Source: Notolepis coatsorum (Eukaryota > Chordata > Actinopteri > Aulopiformes > Paralepididae). From it: a stretch of DNA of 64,000 bases. The stretch lies in contig OZ020594.1 of assembly GCA_963971535.1 (NCBI GenBank), positions 118,145,127-118,209,126 of the forward strand, read 5' to 3'. Both the position numbers and the translations under genes were made by a program. Numbering within the stretch: the stretch's first letter is position 1; the number at the start of each line of letters is the position of its first letter. This document shows, one piece after another, positions 30,421 to 41,323 of the stretch. The notes beneath the pieces are model-generated. The model saw only the letters and a program-made list of their open reading frames with translations, had not been told where the DNA came from and searched no databases.

Positions 30421-31866
30421 GCAGCATCCGATGGCCCTGGGTGGCAGGTGTGGGGCCCCTCGCTGAGGGACAGGGACTGGGGGGTAAACGTCTAAGAGAC
30501 TGTCCCAAGAGTCAGAGAGAGGCTGGAGCTGGGGGCTCATCTGGGTCTGGGTCCCAGAGGAGGGGCAGGAGCCCACGGCCAGGGGGGAGGGGGAGGAGGA
30601 GGGGAGGGCGGTGGAGAGAGGCTGGAGCTGGGGGCTCCTCTGGGTCTGGGTCCCAGAGGAGGGGCAGGAGCCCACGGCCAGGGGGGAGGGGGAGGAGGAG
30701 GAGGGGAGGGCGGTGGAGAGAGGCTGGAGCTGGGGGCTCCTCTGGGTCTGGGTCCCAGAGGAGGGGCAGGAGCCCACGGCCAGGGGGGAGGGGGAGGAGG
30801 AGGGGAGGGCGGTGGAGAGAGGCTGGAGCTGGGGGCTCCTCTGGGTCTGGGTCCCAGAGGAGGGGCAGGAGCCCACGGCCAGGGGGGAGGGGGAGGAGGA
30901 TGGGAGGGCGGTGGAGAGAGGCTGGAGCTGGGGGCTCCTCTGGGTCTGGGTCCCAGAGGAGGGGCAGGAGCCCACGGTCAGGGGGGAGGGGGAGGAGGAG
31001 GGGAGGGCGGTGGAGAGAGGCTGGAGCTGGGGGCTCCTCTGGGTCTGGGTCCCAGAGGAGGGGCAGGAGCCCACGGTCAGGGGGGAGGGGGAGGAGGAGG
31101 GGAGGGCGGTGGAGAGAGGCTGGAGCTGGGGGCTCCTCTGGGTCTGGGTCCCACCAGAAATCCACCAGAAATCCCGGTGGCCTGGCCTCTGCACGTACAG
31201 GTGGTGTTCGCGACAACATCCGCCCCCTCGGCATGTCCCGAGTCCGTAGATGTGGAAACCCAGTATTCATAGTTCAAGTCAGTTTCTTTTTTTTTGACAG
31301 GATTTCCCCAGCTTTTGAAAAGACCCTTTCACAGGGCACAGATGATGCTGGCATACATAGGTACCTTACAGCAAGTTTGTACAAGTTAGGATACACGTTT
31401 CATTGTCTCTCCCAGTACTCCAGGGGGTTCTCCATCCTGTCAGTGTTGGGTTCGGATAAGAACTTATGGACCTCCACTGTTGCGTCCGCAGCGACACTCA
31501 GGCCCTGGGTCCTGGCCTCCTTGACTGCGGTGTCCAAACGACGCCACATATTTTTACCTAGGATAGACAAACAGGCTGTAAGTGATTGAATACAATAACA
31601 CAAGTACAATGTGTCTGTCCATTACATACCTTGAGTCACAGGCTGCAGAGCTTCCGATGATGATGAGGAGGCGGAAGAAGAAGCGCTGCTTCGAATACAT
31701 TTACTGCATTCCACTATGAGCTTCTGCTCCGCAGTTGCTGCCTTATTAGAGCTAAAGAATCGAATTTTTTTGAATCTGGGATCCAGCAGTGTCGCCAGGG
31801 TAGTGATACTCGTCGTTTGTACGCCTTCAAGCATGTCCCTCACAAAAAAAACACTCAAAAAATAAT
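30421..31866 (-). repeat. Array unit 1
   Basis: Six full minisatellite copies; the last two carry 'cacggtcagg'. Exon 6 stop at 31400-31402. Exon 5 reads through the variable Arg codon (CGA). Confidence 0.9.
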
Positions 31867-33141
31867 GCAGCATCCGATGGCCCTGGGTGGCAGGTGTGGG
31901 GCCCCTCGCTGAGGGACAGGGACTGGGGGGTAAACGTCTAAGAGACTGTCCCAAGAGTCAGAGAGAGGCTGGAGCTGGGGGCTCCTCTGGGTCTGGGTCC
32001 CAGAGGAGGGGCAGGAGCCCACGGCCAGGGGGGAGTCGAAGGGGGAGAGGGAGAGGGGGGAGGGGGAGGAGGAGGGGATGGCGGTGTAGAGAGGCTGGAG
32101 CTGGGGGCTCCTCTGGGTCTGGGTCCCAGAGGAGGGGCAGGAGCCCACGGCCAGGGGAGAGGGGGAGGAGGAGGAGGGGAGGGCGGTGGAGAGAGGCTGG
32201 AGCTGGGGGCTCCTCTGGGTCTGGGTCCCAGAGGAGGGGCAGGAGCCCACGGCCAGGGGGGAGGGGGAGGAGGAGGGGAGGGCGGTGGAGAGAGGCTGGA
32301 GCTGGGGGCTCCTCTGGGGCTGGGTCCCAGAGGAGGGGCAGGAGCCCACGGCCAGGGGGGAGGGGGAGGAGGAGGGGAGGGCGGTGGAGAGAGGCTGGAG
32401 CTGGGGGCTCCTCTGGGTCTGGGTCCCACCAGAAATCCACCAGAAATCCCGGTGGCCTGGCCTCTGCACGTACAGGTGGTGTTCGCGACAACATCCGCCC
32501 CCTCGGCATGTCCCGAGTCCGTAGATGTGGAAACCCAGTATTCATAGTTCAAGTCAGTTTCTTTTTTTTTGACAGGATTTCCCCAGCTTTTGAAAAGACC
32601 CTTTCACAGGGCACAGATGATGCTGGCATACATAGGTACCTTACAGCAAGTTTGTACAAGTTAGGATACACGTTTCATTGTCTCTCCCAGTACTCCAGGG
32701 GGTTCTCCATCCTGTCAGTGTTGGGTTCGGATAATAACTTATGGACCTCCACTGTTGCGTCCGCAGCGACACTCGGGCCCTGGGTCCTGGCCTCCTTGAC
32801 TGCGGTGTCCAAACGACGCCACATATTTTTACCTAGGATAGACAAACAGGCTGTAAGTGATTGAATACAATAACACAAGTACAATGTGTCTGTCCATTAC
32901 ATACCTTGAGTCACAGGCTGCGGAGCTTCCGATGATGATGAGGAGGCGGAAGAAGAAGCGCTGCTTCGAATACATTTACTGCATTCCACTATGAGCTTCT
33001 GCTCCGCAGTTGCTGCCTTATTAGAGCTAAAGAATCAAATTTTTTTGAATCTGGGATCCAGCAGTGTCGCCAGGGTAGTGATACTCGTCGTTTGTACGCC
33101 TTCAAGCATGTCCCTCACAAAAAAAACAGTCAAAAAATAAT
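31867..33141 (-). repeat. Array unit 2
   Basis: Four copies, the first expanded by 'gtcgaagggggagagggag'. Exon 6 stop at 32675-32677. The exon 5 Arg codon is TGA (stop). Confidence 0.9.
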
Positions 33142-34185
33142 GCAGCATCCGATGGCCCTGGGTGGCAGGTGTGGGGCCCCTCGCTGAGGGACAGGGACTG
33201 GGGGGTAAACGTCTAAGAGACTGTCCCAAGAGTCAGAGAGAGGCTGGAGCTGGGGGCTCCTCTGGGTCTGGGTCCCAGAGGAGGGGCAGGAGCCCACGGC
33301 CAGGGGGGAGGGGGAGGAGGAGGGGAGGGCGGTGGAGAGAGGCTGGAGCTGGGGGCTCCTCTGGGTCTGGGTCCCAGAGGAGGGGCAGGAGCCCACGGTC
33401 AGGGGGGAGGGGGAGGAGGAGGGGAGGGCGGTGGAGAGAGGCTGGAGCTGGGGGCTCCTCTGGGTCTGGGTCCCACCAGAAATCCACCAGAAATCCCGGT
33501 GGCCTGGCTTCTGCACGTACAGGTGGTGTTCGCGACAACATCCGCCCCCTCGGCATGTCCCGAGTCCGTAGATGTGGAAACCCAGTATTCATAGTTCAAG
33601 TCAGTTTCTTTTTTTTTGACAGGATTTCCCCAGCTTTTGAAAAGACCCTTTCACAGGGCACAGATGATGCTGGCATACATAGGTACCTTACAGCAAGTTT
33701 GTACAAGTTAGGATACACGTTTCATTGTCTCTCCCAGTACTCCAGGGGGTTCTCCATCCTGTCAGTGTTGGGTTCGGATAAGAACTTATGGACCTCCACT
33801 GTTGCGTCCGCAGCGACACTCGGGCCCTGGGTCCTGGCCTCCTTGACTGCGGTGTCCAAACGACGCCACATATTTTTACCTAGGATAGACAAACAGGCTG
33901 TAAGTGATTGAATACAATAACACAAGTACAATGTGTCTGTCCATTACATACCTTGAGTCACAGGCTGCAGAGCTTCCGATGATGATGAGGCGGAAGAAGA
34001 AGCGCTGCTTCGAATACATTTACTGCATTCCACTATGAGCTTCTGCTCCGCAGTTGCTGCCTTATTAGAGCTAAAGAATCGAATTTTTTTGAATCTGGGA
34101 TCCAGCAGTGTCGCCAGGGTAGTGATACTCGTCGTTTGTACGCCTTCAAGCATGTCCCTCACAAAAAAAACACTCAAAAAATAAT
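33142..34185 (-). repeat. Array unit 3
   Basis: Two copies, the shortest unit. Exon 6 stop at 33722-33724. Exon 5 retains CGA but lacks one Ser codon block ('gag') in the Ser-rich run. Confidence 0.9.
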
Positions 34186-35564
34186 GCAGCATCCGATGGC
34201 CCTGGGTGGCAGGTGTGGGGCCCCTCGCTGAGGGACAGGGACTGGGGGGTAAACGTCTAAGAGACTGTCCCAAGAGTCAGAGAGAGGCTGGAGCTGGGGG
34301 CTCCTCTGGGTCTGGGTCCCAGAGGAGGGGCAGGAGCCCACGGCCAGGGGGGAGTCGAAGGGGGAGAGGGAGAGGGGGGAGGGGGAGGAGGAGGGGATGG
34401 CGGTGTAGAGAGGCTGGAGCTGGGGGCTCCTCTGGGTCTGGGTCCCAGAGGAGGGGCAGGAGCCCACGGCCAGGGGAGAGGGGGAGGAGGAGGAGGGGAG
34501 GGCGGTGGAGAGAGGCTGGAGCTGGGGGCTCCTCTGGGTCTGGGTCCCAGAGGAGGGGCAGGAGCCCACGGCCAGGGGGGAGGGGGAGGAGGAGGGGAGG
34601 GCGGTGGAGAGAGGCTGGAGCTGGGGGCTCCTCTGGGTCTGGGTCCCAGAGGAGGGGCAGGAGCCCACGGCCAGGGGGGAGGGGGAGGAGGAGGGGAGGG
34701 CGGTGGAGAGAGGCTGGAGCTGGGGGCTCCTCTGGGTCTGGGTCCCAGAGGAGGGGCAGGAGCCCACGGCCAGGGGGGAGGGGGAGGAGGAGGATGAGGG
34801 GAGGGCGGTGGAGAGAGGCTGGAGCTGGGGGCTCCTCTGGGTCTGGGTCCCACCAGAAATCCACCAAAAATCCCGGTGGCCTGGCCTCTGCACGTACAGG
34901 TGGTGTTCGCGACAACATCCGCCCCCTCGGCATGTCCCGAGTCCGTAGATGTGGAAACCCAGTATTCATAGTTCAAGTCAGTTTCTTTTTTTTTGACAGG
35001 ATTTCCCCAGCTTTTGAAAAGACCCTTTCACAGGGCACAGATGATGCTGGCATACATAGGTACCTTACAGCAAGTTTGTACAAGTTAGGATACACGTTTC
35101 ATTGTCTCTCCCAGTACTCCAGGGGGTTCTCCATCCTGTCAGTGTTGGGTTCGGATAAGAACTTATGGACCTCCACTGTTGCGTCCGCAGCGACACTCGG
35201 GCCCTGGGTCCTGGCCTCCTTGACTGCGGTGTCCAAACGACGCCACATATTTTTACCTAGGATAGACAAACAGGCTGTAAGTGATTGAATACAATAACAC
35301 AAGTACAATGTGTCTGTCCATTACATACCTTGAGTCACAGGCTGCGGAGCTTCCGATGATGATGAGGAGGCGGAAGAAGAAGCGCTGCTTCGAATACATT
35401 TACTGCATTCCACTATGAGCTTCTGCTCCGCAGTTGCTGCCTTATTAGAGCTAAAGAATCAATTTTTTTGAATCTGGGATCCAGCAGTGTCGCCAGGGTA
35501 GTGATACTCGTCGTTTGTACGCCTTCAAGCATGTCCCTCACAAAAAAAACACTCAAAAAATAAT
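34186..35564 (-). repeat. Array unit 4
   Basis: Five copies, with the expanded first copy and an extra 'gatgag' in the last. Exon 6 stop at 35099-35101. Exon 5 has a one-base deletion in the A-run before the Arg codon, causing a frameshift. Confidence 0.9.
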
Positions 35565-36839
35565 GCAGCATCCGATGGCCCTGGGTGGCAGGTGTGGGGC
35601 CCCTCGCTGAGGGACAGGGACTGGGGGGTAAACGTCTAAGAGACTGTCCCAAGAGTCAGAGAGAGGCTGGAGCTGGGGGCTCCTCTGGGTCTGGGTCCCA
35701 GAGGAGGGGCAGGAGCCCACGGCCAGGGGGGAGTCGAAGGGGGAGAGGGAGAGGGGGGAGGGGGAGGAGGAGGGGAGGGCGGTGGAGAGAGGCTGGAGCT
35801 GGGGGCTCCTCTGGGTCTGGGTCCCAGAGGAGGGGCAGGAGCCCACGGCCAGGGGAGAGGGGGAGGAGGAGGAGGGGAGGGCGGTGGAGAGAGGCTGGAG
35901 CTGGGGGCTCCTCTGGGTCTGGGTCCCAGAGGAGGGGCAGGAGCCCACGGCCAGGGGGGAGGGGGAGGAGGAGGGGAGGGCGGTGGAGAGCGGCTGGAGC
36001 TGGGGGCTCCTCTGGGGCTGGGTCCCAGAGGAGGGGCAGGAGCCCACGGCCAGGGGGGAGGGGGAGGAGGAGGGGAGGGCGGTGGAGAGAGGCTGGAGCT
36101 GGGGGCTCCTCTGGGTCTGGGTCCCACCAGAAATCCACCAGAAATCCCGGTGGCCTGGCCTCTGCACGTACAGGTGGTGTTCGCGACAACATCCGCCCCC
36201 TCGGCATGTCCCGAGTCCGTAGATGTGGAAACCCAGTATTCATAGTTCAAGTCAGTTTCTTTTTTTTTGACAGGATTTCCCCAGCTTTTGAAAAGACCCT
36301 TTCACAGGGCACAGATGATGCTGGCATACATAGGTACCTTACAGCAAGTTTGTACAAGTTAGGATACACGTTTCATTGTCTCTCCCAGTACTCCAGGGGG
36401 TTCTCCATCCTGTCAGTGTTGGGTTCGGATAAGAACTTATGGACCTCCACTGTTGCGTCCGCAGCGACACTCAGGCCCTGGGTCCTGGCCTCCTTGACTG
36501 CGGTGTCCAAACGACGCCACATATTTTTACCTAGGATAGACAAACGGGCTGTAAGTGATTGAATACAATAACACAAGTACAATGTGTCTGTCCATTACAT
36601 ACCTTGAGTCACAGGCTGCGGAGCTTCCGATGATGATGAGGAGGCGGAAGAAGAAGCGCTGCTTCGAATACATTTACTGCATTCCACTATGAGCTTCTGC
36701 TCCGCAGTTGCTGCCTTATTAGAGCTAAAGAATCAAATTTTTTTGAATCTGGGATCCAGCAGTGTCGCCAGGGTAGTGATACTCGCCGTTTGTACGCCTT
36801 CAAGCATGTCCCTCACAAAAAAAACACTAAAAAAATAAT
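35565..36839 (-). repeat. Array unit 5
   Basis: Four copies; same length as unit 2, but the first copy has 'gagggcggtggagagagg' where unit 2 has 'gatggcggtgtagagagg'. Exon 6 stop at 36373-36375. The exon 5 Arg codon is TGA. Confidence 0.9.
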
Positions 36840-37966
36840 GCAGCATCCGATGGCCCTGGGTGGCAGGTGTGGGGCCCCTCGCTGAGGGACAGGTATGTAA
36901 ATGTCTGAGAGACTGTCCCAAGAGTCAGAGAGAGGCTGGAGCTGGGGGCTCCTCTGGGTCTGGGTCCCAGAGGAGGGGCAGGAGCCCACGGCCAGGGGGG
37001 AGGGGGAGGAGGAGGGGAGGGCGGTGGAGAGAGGCTGGAGCTGGGGGCTCCTCTGGGTCTGGGTCCCAGAGGAGGGGCAGGAGCCCACGGCCAGGGGGGA
37101 GGGGGAGGAGGAGGGGAGGGCGGTGGAGAGAGGCTGGAGCTGGGGGCTCCTCTGGGTCTGGGTCCCAGAGGAGGGGCAGGAGCCCACGGCCAGGGGGGAG
37201 GGGGGGGAGGAGGAGGGGAGGGCGGTGGAGAGAGGCTGGAGCTGGGGGCTCCTCTGGGTCTGGGTCCCACCAGAAATCCACCAGAAATCCCGGTGGCCTG
37301 GCCTCTGCACGTACAGGTGGTGTTCGCGACAACATCCGCCCCCTCGGCATGTCCCGAGTCCGTAGATGTGGAAACCCAGTATTCATAGTTCAAGTCAGTT
37401 TCTTTTTTTTTGACAGGATTTCCCCAGCTTTTGAAAAGACCCTTTCACAGGGCACAGATGATGCTGGCATACATAGGTACCTTACAGCAAGTTTGTACAA
37501 GTTAGGATACACGTTTCATTGTCTCTCCCAGTACTCCAGGGGGTTCTCCATCCTGTCAGTGTTGGGTTCGGATAAGAACTTATGGACCTCCACTGTTGCG
37601 TCCGCAGCGACACTCGGGCCCTGGGTCCTGGCCTCCTTGACTGCGGTGTCCAAACGACGCCACATATTTTTACCTAGGATAGACAAACAGGCTGTAAGTG
37701 ATTGAATACAATAACACAAGTACAATGTGTCTGTCCATTACATACCTTGAGTCACAGGCTGCGGAGCTTCCGATGATGATGAGGAGGCGGAAGAAGAAGC
37801 GCTGCTTCGAATACATTTACTGCATTCCACTATGAGCTTCTGCTCCGCAGTTGCTGCCTTATTAGAGCTAAAGAATCGAATTCCAGCAGTGTCGCCAGGG
37901 TAGTGATACTCGTCGTTTGTACGCCTTCAAGCATGTCCCTCACAAAAAAAACACTCAAAAAATAAT
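36840..37966 (-). repeat. Array unit 6
   Basis: Three copies, and a short deletion in the leader ('acaggtatgtaaatgtctg'). Exon 6 stop at 37516-37518. Exon 5 lost about 20 bp around the A-run. Confidence 0.9.
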
Positions 37967-39314
37967 GCAGCATCCGATGGCCCTGGGTGGCAGGTGTGGG
38001 GCCCCTCGCTGAGGGACAGGGACTGGGGGGTAAACGTCTAAGAGACTGTCCCAAGAGTCAGAGAGAGGCTGGAGCTGGGGGCTCCTCTGGGTCTGGGTCC
38101 CAGAGGAGGGGCAGGAGCCCACGGCCAGGGGGGAGTCGAAGGGGGAGAGGGAGAGGGGGGAGGGGGAGGAGGAGGGGATGGCGGTGTAGAGAGGCTGGAG
38201 CTGGGGGCTCCTCTGGGTCTGGGTCCCAGAGGAGGGGCAGGAGCCCACGGCCAGGGGAGAGGGGGAGGAGGAGGAGGGGAGGGCGGTGGAGAGAGGCTGG
38301 AGCTGGGGGCTCCTCTGGGTCTGGGTCCCAGAGGAGGGGCAGGAGCCCACGGCCAGGGGGGAGGGGGAGGAGGAGGGGAGGGCGGTGGAGAGCGGCTGGA
38401 GCTGGGGGCTCCTCTGGGGCTGGGTCCCAGAGGAGGGGCAGGAGCCCACGGCCAGGGGGGAGGGGGAGGAGGAGGGGAGGGCGGTGGAGAGAGGCTGGAG
38501 CTGGGGGCTCCTCTGGGTCTGGGTCCCAGAGGAGGGGCAGGAGCCCACGGCCAGGGGGGAGGGGGAGGAGGAGGGGAGGGCGGTGGAGAGAGGCTGGAGC
38601 TGGGGGCTCCTCTGGGTCTGGGTCCCACCAGAAATCCACCAGAAATCCCGGTGGCCTGGCCTCTGCACGTACAGGTGGTGTTCGCGACAACATCCGCCCC
38701 CTCGGCATGTCCCGAGTCCGTAGATGTGGAAACCCAGTATTCATAGTTCAAGTCAGTTTCTTTTTTTTGACAGGATTTCCCCAGCTTTTGAAAAGACCCT
38801 TTCACAGGGCACAGATGATGCTGGCATACATAGGTACCTTACAGCAAGTTTGTACAAGTTAGGATACACGTTTCATTGTCTCTCCCAGTACTCCAGGGGG
38901 TTCTCCATCCTGTCAGTGTTGGGTTCGGATAAGAACTTATGGACCTCCACTGTTGCGTCCGCAGCGACACTCGGGCCCTGGGTCCTGGCCTCCTTGACTG
39001 CGGTGTCCAAACGACGCCACATATTTTTACCTAGGATAGACAAACAGGCTGTAAGTGATTGAATACAATAACACAAGTACAATGTGTCTGTCCATTACAT
39101 ACCTTGAGTCACAGGCTGCGGAGCTTCCGATGATGATGAGGAGGCGGAAGAAGAAGCGCTGCTTCGAATACATTTACTGCATTCCACTATGAGCTTCTGC
39201 TCCGCAGTTGCTGCCTTATTGGAGCTAAAGAATCACATTTTTTTGAATCTGGGATCCAGCAGTGTCGCCAGGGTAGTGATACTCGCCGTTTGTACGCCTT
39301 CAAGCATGTCCCTC
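37967..39314 (-). repeat. Array unit 7 (joins the unique part of the transposase)
   Basis: Five copies. Exon 6 stop at 38873-38875. Exon 5 continues into the unique sequence up to 39362; its variable codon is TGA after ATG. Confidence 0.9.
38757..39030 (-). pseudogene. hAT transposase exon 6 (C-terminal dimerisation region), unit 7 copy
   Basis: Acceptor CTATCCTAG at 39031, then KNMWRRLDTAVKEARTQG, EVHKFLSEPNTDRMENPLEY and WERQ, then TGA at 38873-38875. Beyond the stop the same frame goes on [20 protein letters not shown] and [17 protein letters not shown], the conserved hAT dimerisation block with the catalytic-region Glu in ERVFS. The stop therefore removes the most conserved part of the enzyme. 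Exon 5 joins in phase (Gln, then Gly split by the intron, then Lys). The same exon is repeated in all seven units. Confidence 0.75.
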
Positions 39315-39362
39315 AGTCGTCTCCTCACATCCCATTTGTTTCTGCACCTGCGTCAGTCTCTC
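39103..39362 (-). pseudogene. hAT transposase exon 5
   Basis: Acceptor TTTTATAG at 39363 and donor CAAG|GTATG at 39102. The first codons (ERLTQVQ) are followed by a one-base slip. Then NKWDVRRRLRDMLEGVQTAS and ITTLATLLDPRFKK appear, the hAT segment 'TLLDPRFK'. A TGA follows at the variable codon, then SSNKAATAEQKLIVECSKC and a Ser-rich tail. In intact hATs this region lies between the second catalytic Asp and the dimerisation domain. From REGION 'RDMLEG' on it is repeated in the array. Confidence 0.7.
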
Positions 39363-39467
39363 CTATAAAATTAGCCAACAATAATTGATTAATTCAAGTG
39401 TCACTGCAGCAGCAACTTAAAAAAAACAGCATCATTTAGAATATTGCAATGAAATAAAGAAGCTCAC

Positions 39468-39938
39468 CTTTGCAGTGGTGCTGCTCTTGAAATAGCCCAC
39501 TATCTTCCTTCCTTTGTCCCGGATCTCAGCCAGCACAGGGTTCTGGTCAAGAGACTTTTTAATTATTAAATTTAAAGAATGCGCCACACATTTTCCGTGA
39601 TGCAAATTAAGCTCTTTCAAACAGGCAGACATATTTGCTGCACCATCAGTCACAATGCAATGCACTTTCTCAGTAATGCCCCACTCCGACATCATTTCTG
39701 CTTTCACTCTAGCCATATTGACAGCAGTATGTGACTCAGGGAAATGCAGAACCCCCAAAACAACCGAATGCAAAGTGGTGCTTGCATCTATGAAATGCCC
39801 CGTCACCGCTAGATATGCATCCGTGTTGATGGAGGTCCACATATCTGATGTTAAGGCAACCGCAGTTGCCTCAGACACCATGGATTTAGCTTTCTCCTTG
39901 GACTCCTTGTAACGGTCGTCCACCATAGCTTTCAAAGC
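39468..39938 (-). pseudogene. hAT transposase exon 4 (catalytic core)
   Basis: 157 codons, bordered by TTTCCTTTAG and AAAG|GTGAGC. It holds the first DDE-region motif (VALTSDMWTSINTDAYLAV) and the second (CIVTDGAANMSACLKEL), then CVAHSLNLIIKKSL, the standard order of the hAT RNase H-like fold. The exon is fully open, unlike exons 5 and 6. The enzyme cuts and rejoins element ends in the nucleus. Related host-domesticated genes are the ZBED family. Confidence 0.8.
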
Positions 39939-40023
39939 CTAAAGGAAAGAAGAGAACAGTCTTGGAATGGCAAAGGGAAATGGGGTAGAATGCTACAGTA
40001 TATGTGCTCACATACATACGCAC

Positions 40024-40160
40024 CTGTCTTGTGGGGAGAACATAGGTAGGATTCAAAGCTCGAACCAGCTTTCTGAATCCTTTGTCCTCCACAACACTAA
40101 AGGGCTGGGAATCCTCAATGACCATATTGTCCAAGGCCTCATCCATATCCTTCTTCTCTC
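40024..40160 (-). pseudogene. hAT transposase exon 3
   Basis: Bordered by GTCATCAG and ACAG|GTGCG. Reads GEKKDMDEALDNMVIEDSQP, FSVVEDKGFRKLVRALNPTY and VLPTRQ, the linker between the BED finger and catalytic core ('GFRKLVRALNPxYxLPSR' is typical of hAT). Length 137 bp. Together with exon 2 (118 bp) the frame is kept. Confidence 0.75.
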
Positions 40161-40300
40161 CTGATGACAAAAACAAAAGCAGTATTAAATTACAGATGTC
40201 ATTAATTACTCACATTTAAAATATAAATGACTGTTGTCTAATACAAACGTACTGTAGCAGGGTGTATGCTGTCTTATCATTGCATTCTAAAATGGTTTAC

Positions 40301-40418
40301 CTGAGCTTGGTCCACCTTGGTTGGTGTCCTTGTGCTCATGCACGGCTCTATAATGCCTCAGCATGGACGAGGTGTTGTTGTTGTATCCAAAGTCCTTGGA
40401 ACACAACTTACACTTCAC
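40301..40418 (-). pseudogene. hAT transposase exon 2 (BED finger)
   Basis: Bordered by TTTTAAAAG and CTCAG|GTAAAC. Encodes VKCKLCSKDFGYNNNTSSML and RHYRAVHEHK: a C-x2-C pair and the His ligands of a BED-type zinc finger, which binds element DNA. Confidence 0.75.
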
Positions 40419-40714
40419 CTTTTAAAATACAAAAACATTGAAGAAATAAATTAGAACAAGGCATACACTGTGTTATAATAATAATAATACAACGTTATAT
40501 TAGCAGTGCACCTGTCATACAGAAACTGCAGCTCAAAGTGCTTCACAACAGATAAAAGAGCTGTGCAGACAGTTTCACATTAGGGTCTAACATCCCAAAA
40601 GGCCACCTTGTTTATGGTTTGGTTCAGTTTAAAAAATAGACAATAATAAAAAGAGTAAGATAGAATAGACACTGACAGAGTAAAATAGTGCAATACTATG
40701 TGCATACAGCATAC

Positions 40715-40786
40715 CTTATTAGGAGAGATCAGCTCGAAATGGTCCCATGCAGGGGACATGAATCGCCTCTTTGGTGCTGGCTCCAT
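40715..40786 (-). pseudogene. hAT transposase exon 1 (start)
   Basis: Starts MEPAPKRRFMSPAWDHFELI and ends SPNK at donor AAG|GTATG (40714). The aromatic SPAWDHFE is the first part of a BED finger ('S.vW.hF..'). The ATG at 40784-40786 is the first in-frame one and gives continuity with exon 2. Confidence 0.7.
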
Positions 40787-41107
40787 CACAAAAAAATAAG
40801 TCGGCAAAGAAACGAGTAAAGTCGCAAAACAAGCAGCAAACAAACACGTAACGATGTCCTATGTGCACACAAGTGTGAAGGGATAGGCAAATGACATTAC
40901 GTTTTCTTTCCATCTTATACACTTGACTTCACATTTCGCGCGAATCGCGAAACCATTTCCTGAATCAGTGACGCGGTACGCCCCCGAGTGAGGCTTCGGA
41001 CGTCATCAGTACGTCACCTGATACGCGCTTCGATACAGGCTCCACATAAAAAAAACTGGATTGCTCGACACAAGCTCCGAAGCCTCGCTTCAAACGTCAC
41101 ATCACTA

Positions 41108-41300
41108 CATAACCGTACGATTAGCATAAATAAATAAGATAACTCAAACTGAGAAAAGCTGTCATTTATTTTACAATAAGCGGTGCAACAATACAACACA
41201 ATTATTCCCCACTTATGAGTTGAAAAAGTGTGGAAGGCACTTTGGGTGGCTGTCTGCTCAGGACTATTCAGCTGCACAGTGAGTGGGAGTCTGAACTCTG
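41108..41300. other. Flank of the hAT and first LINE target duplication
   Basis: Contains the right hAT duplication (41108-41115), the last two bases of the foldback MITE, and at 41282-41300 the 19-bp AGTGGGAGTCTGAACTCTG, which recurs at 43083-43101. Confidence 0.6.
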
Positions 41301-41323
41301 ATTAGATTAGATTCACTTTATTG

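Larger units (their letters stand above)
30421..39314 (-). repeat. Seven-unit tandem array of hAT 3' exons plus G-rich minisatellite
   Basis: Unit starts (at 'gcagcatccgatggcc') are 30421, 31867, 33142, 34186, 35565, 36840 and 37967, giving lengths 1446, 1275, 1044, 1379, 1275, 1127 and about 1347. On the plus strand each unit holds a 102-105 bp G-rich minisatellite (2 to 6 full copies), then the antisense of transposase exon 6 and most of exon 5. Length differences come mainly from minisatellite copy number. The minisatellite period is a multiple of three and stop-poor, so frames are open on both strands. These are not evidence of proteins. Confidence 0.95.
29866..41107 (-). mobile_element. 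hAT transposon with BED-finger transposase and tandem 3' array
   Basis: Bordered by a perfect 8-bp duplication CATAACCG (29858-29865 and 41108-41115). The ends are TAGTGATG at left and CATCACTA at right. The transposase is on the minus strand: five exons between 40786 and 39103, then a sixth. Its last two exons together with a G-rich minisatellite are present seven times between 30421 and 39314. The left end holds a small 3-copy repeat (30084-30290) and an A-rich stretch with AATAAA. Frame breaks in every final exon make it non-autonomous. Confidence 0.85.

Noticed and set aside
30441-31589. 382-codon plus-strand frame and many 200-380 codon frames across 30-39 kb on both strands
   Set aside because: They run through a stop-poor G-rich minisatellite with a period divisible by three. 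Every frame on both strands is open, so they are not evidence of proteins.
40580-40922. Cys/Phe-rich frames upstream of hAT exon 1
   Set aside because: They overlap the exon 1 donor and leader in other frames; no conservation visible.
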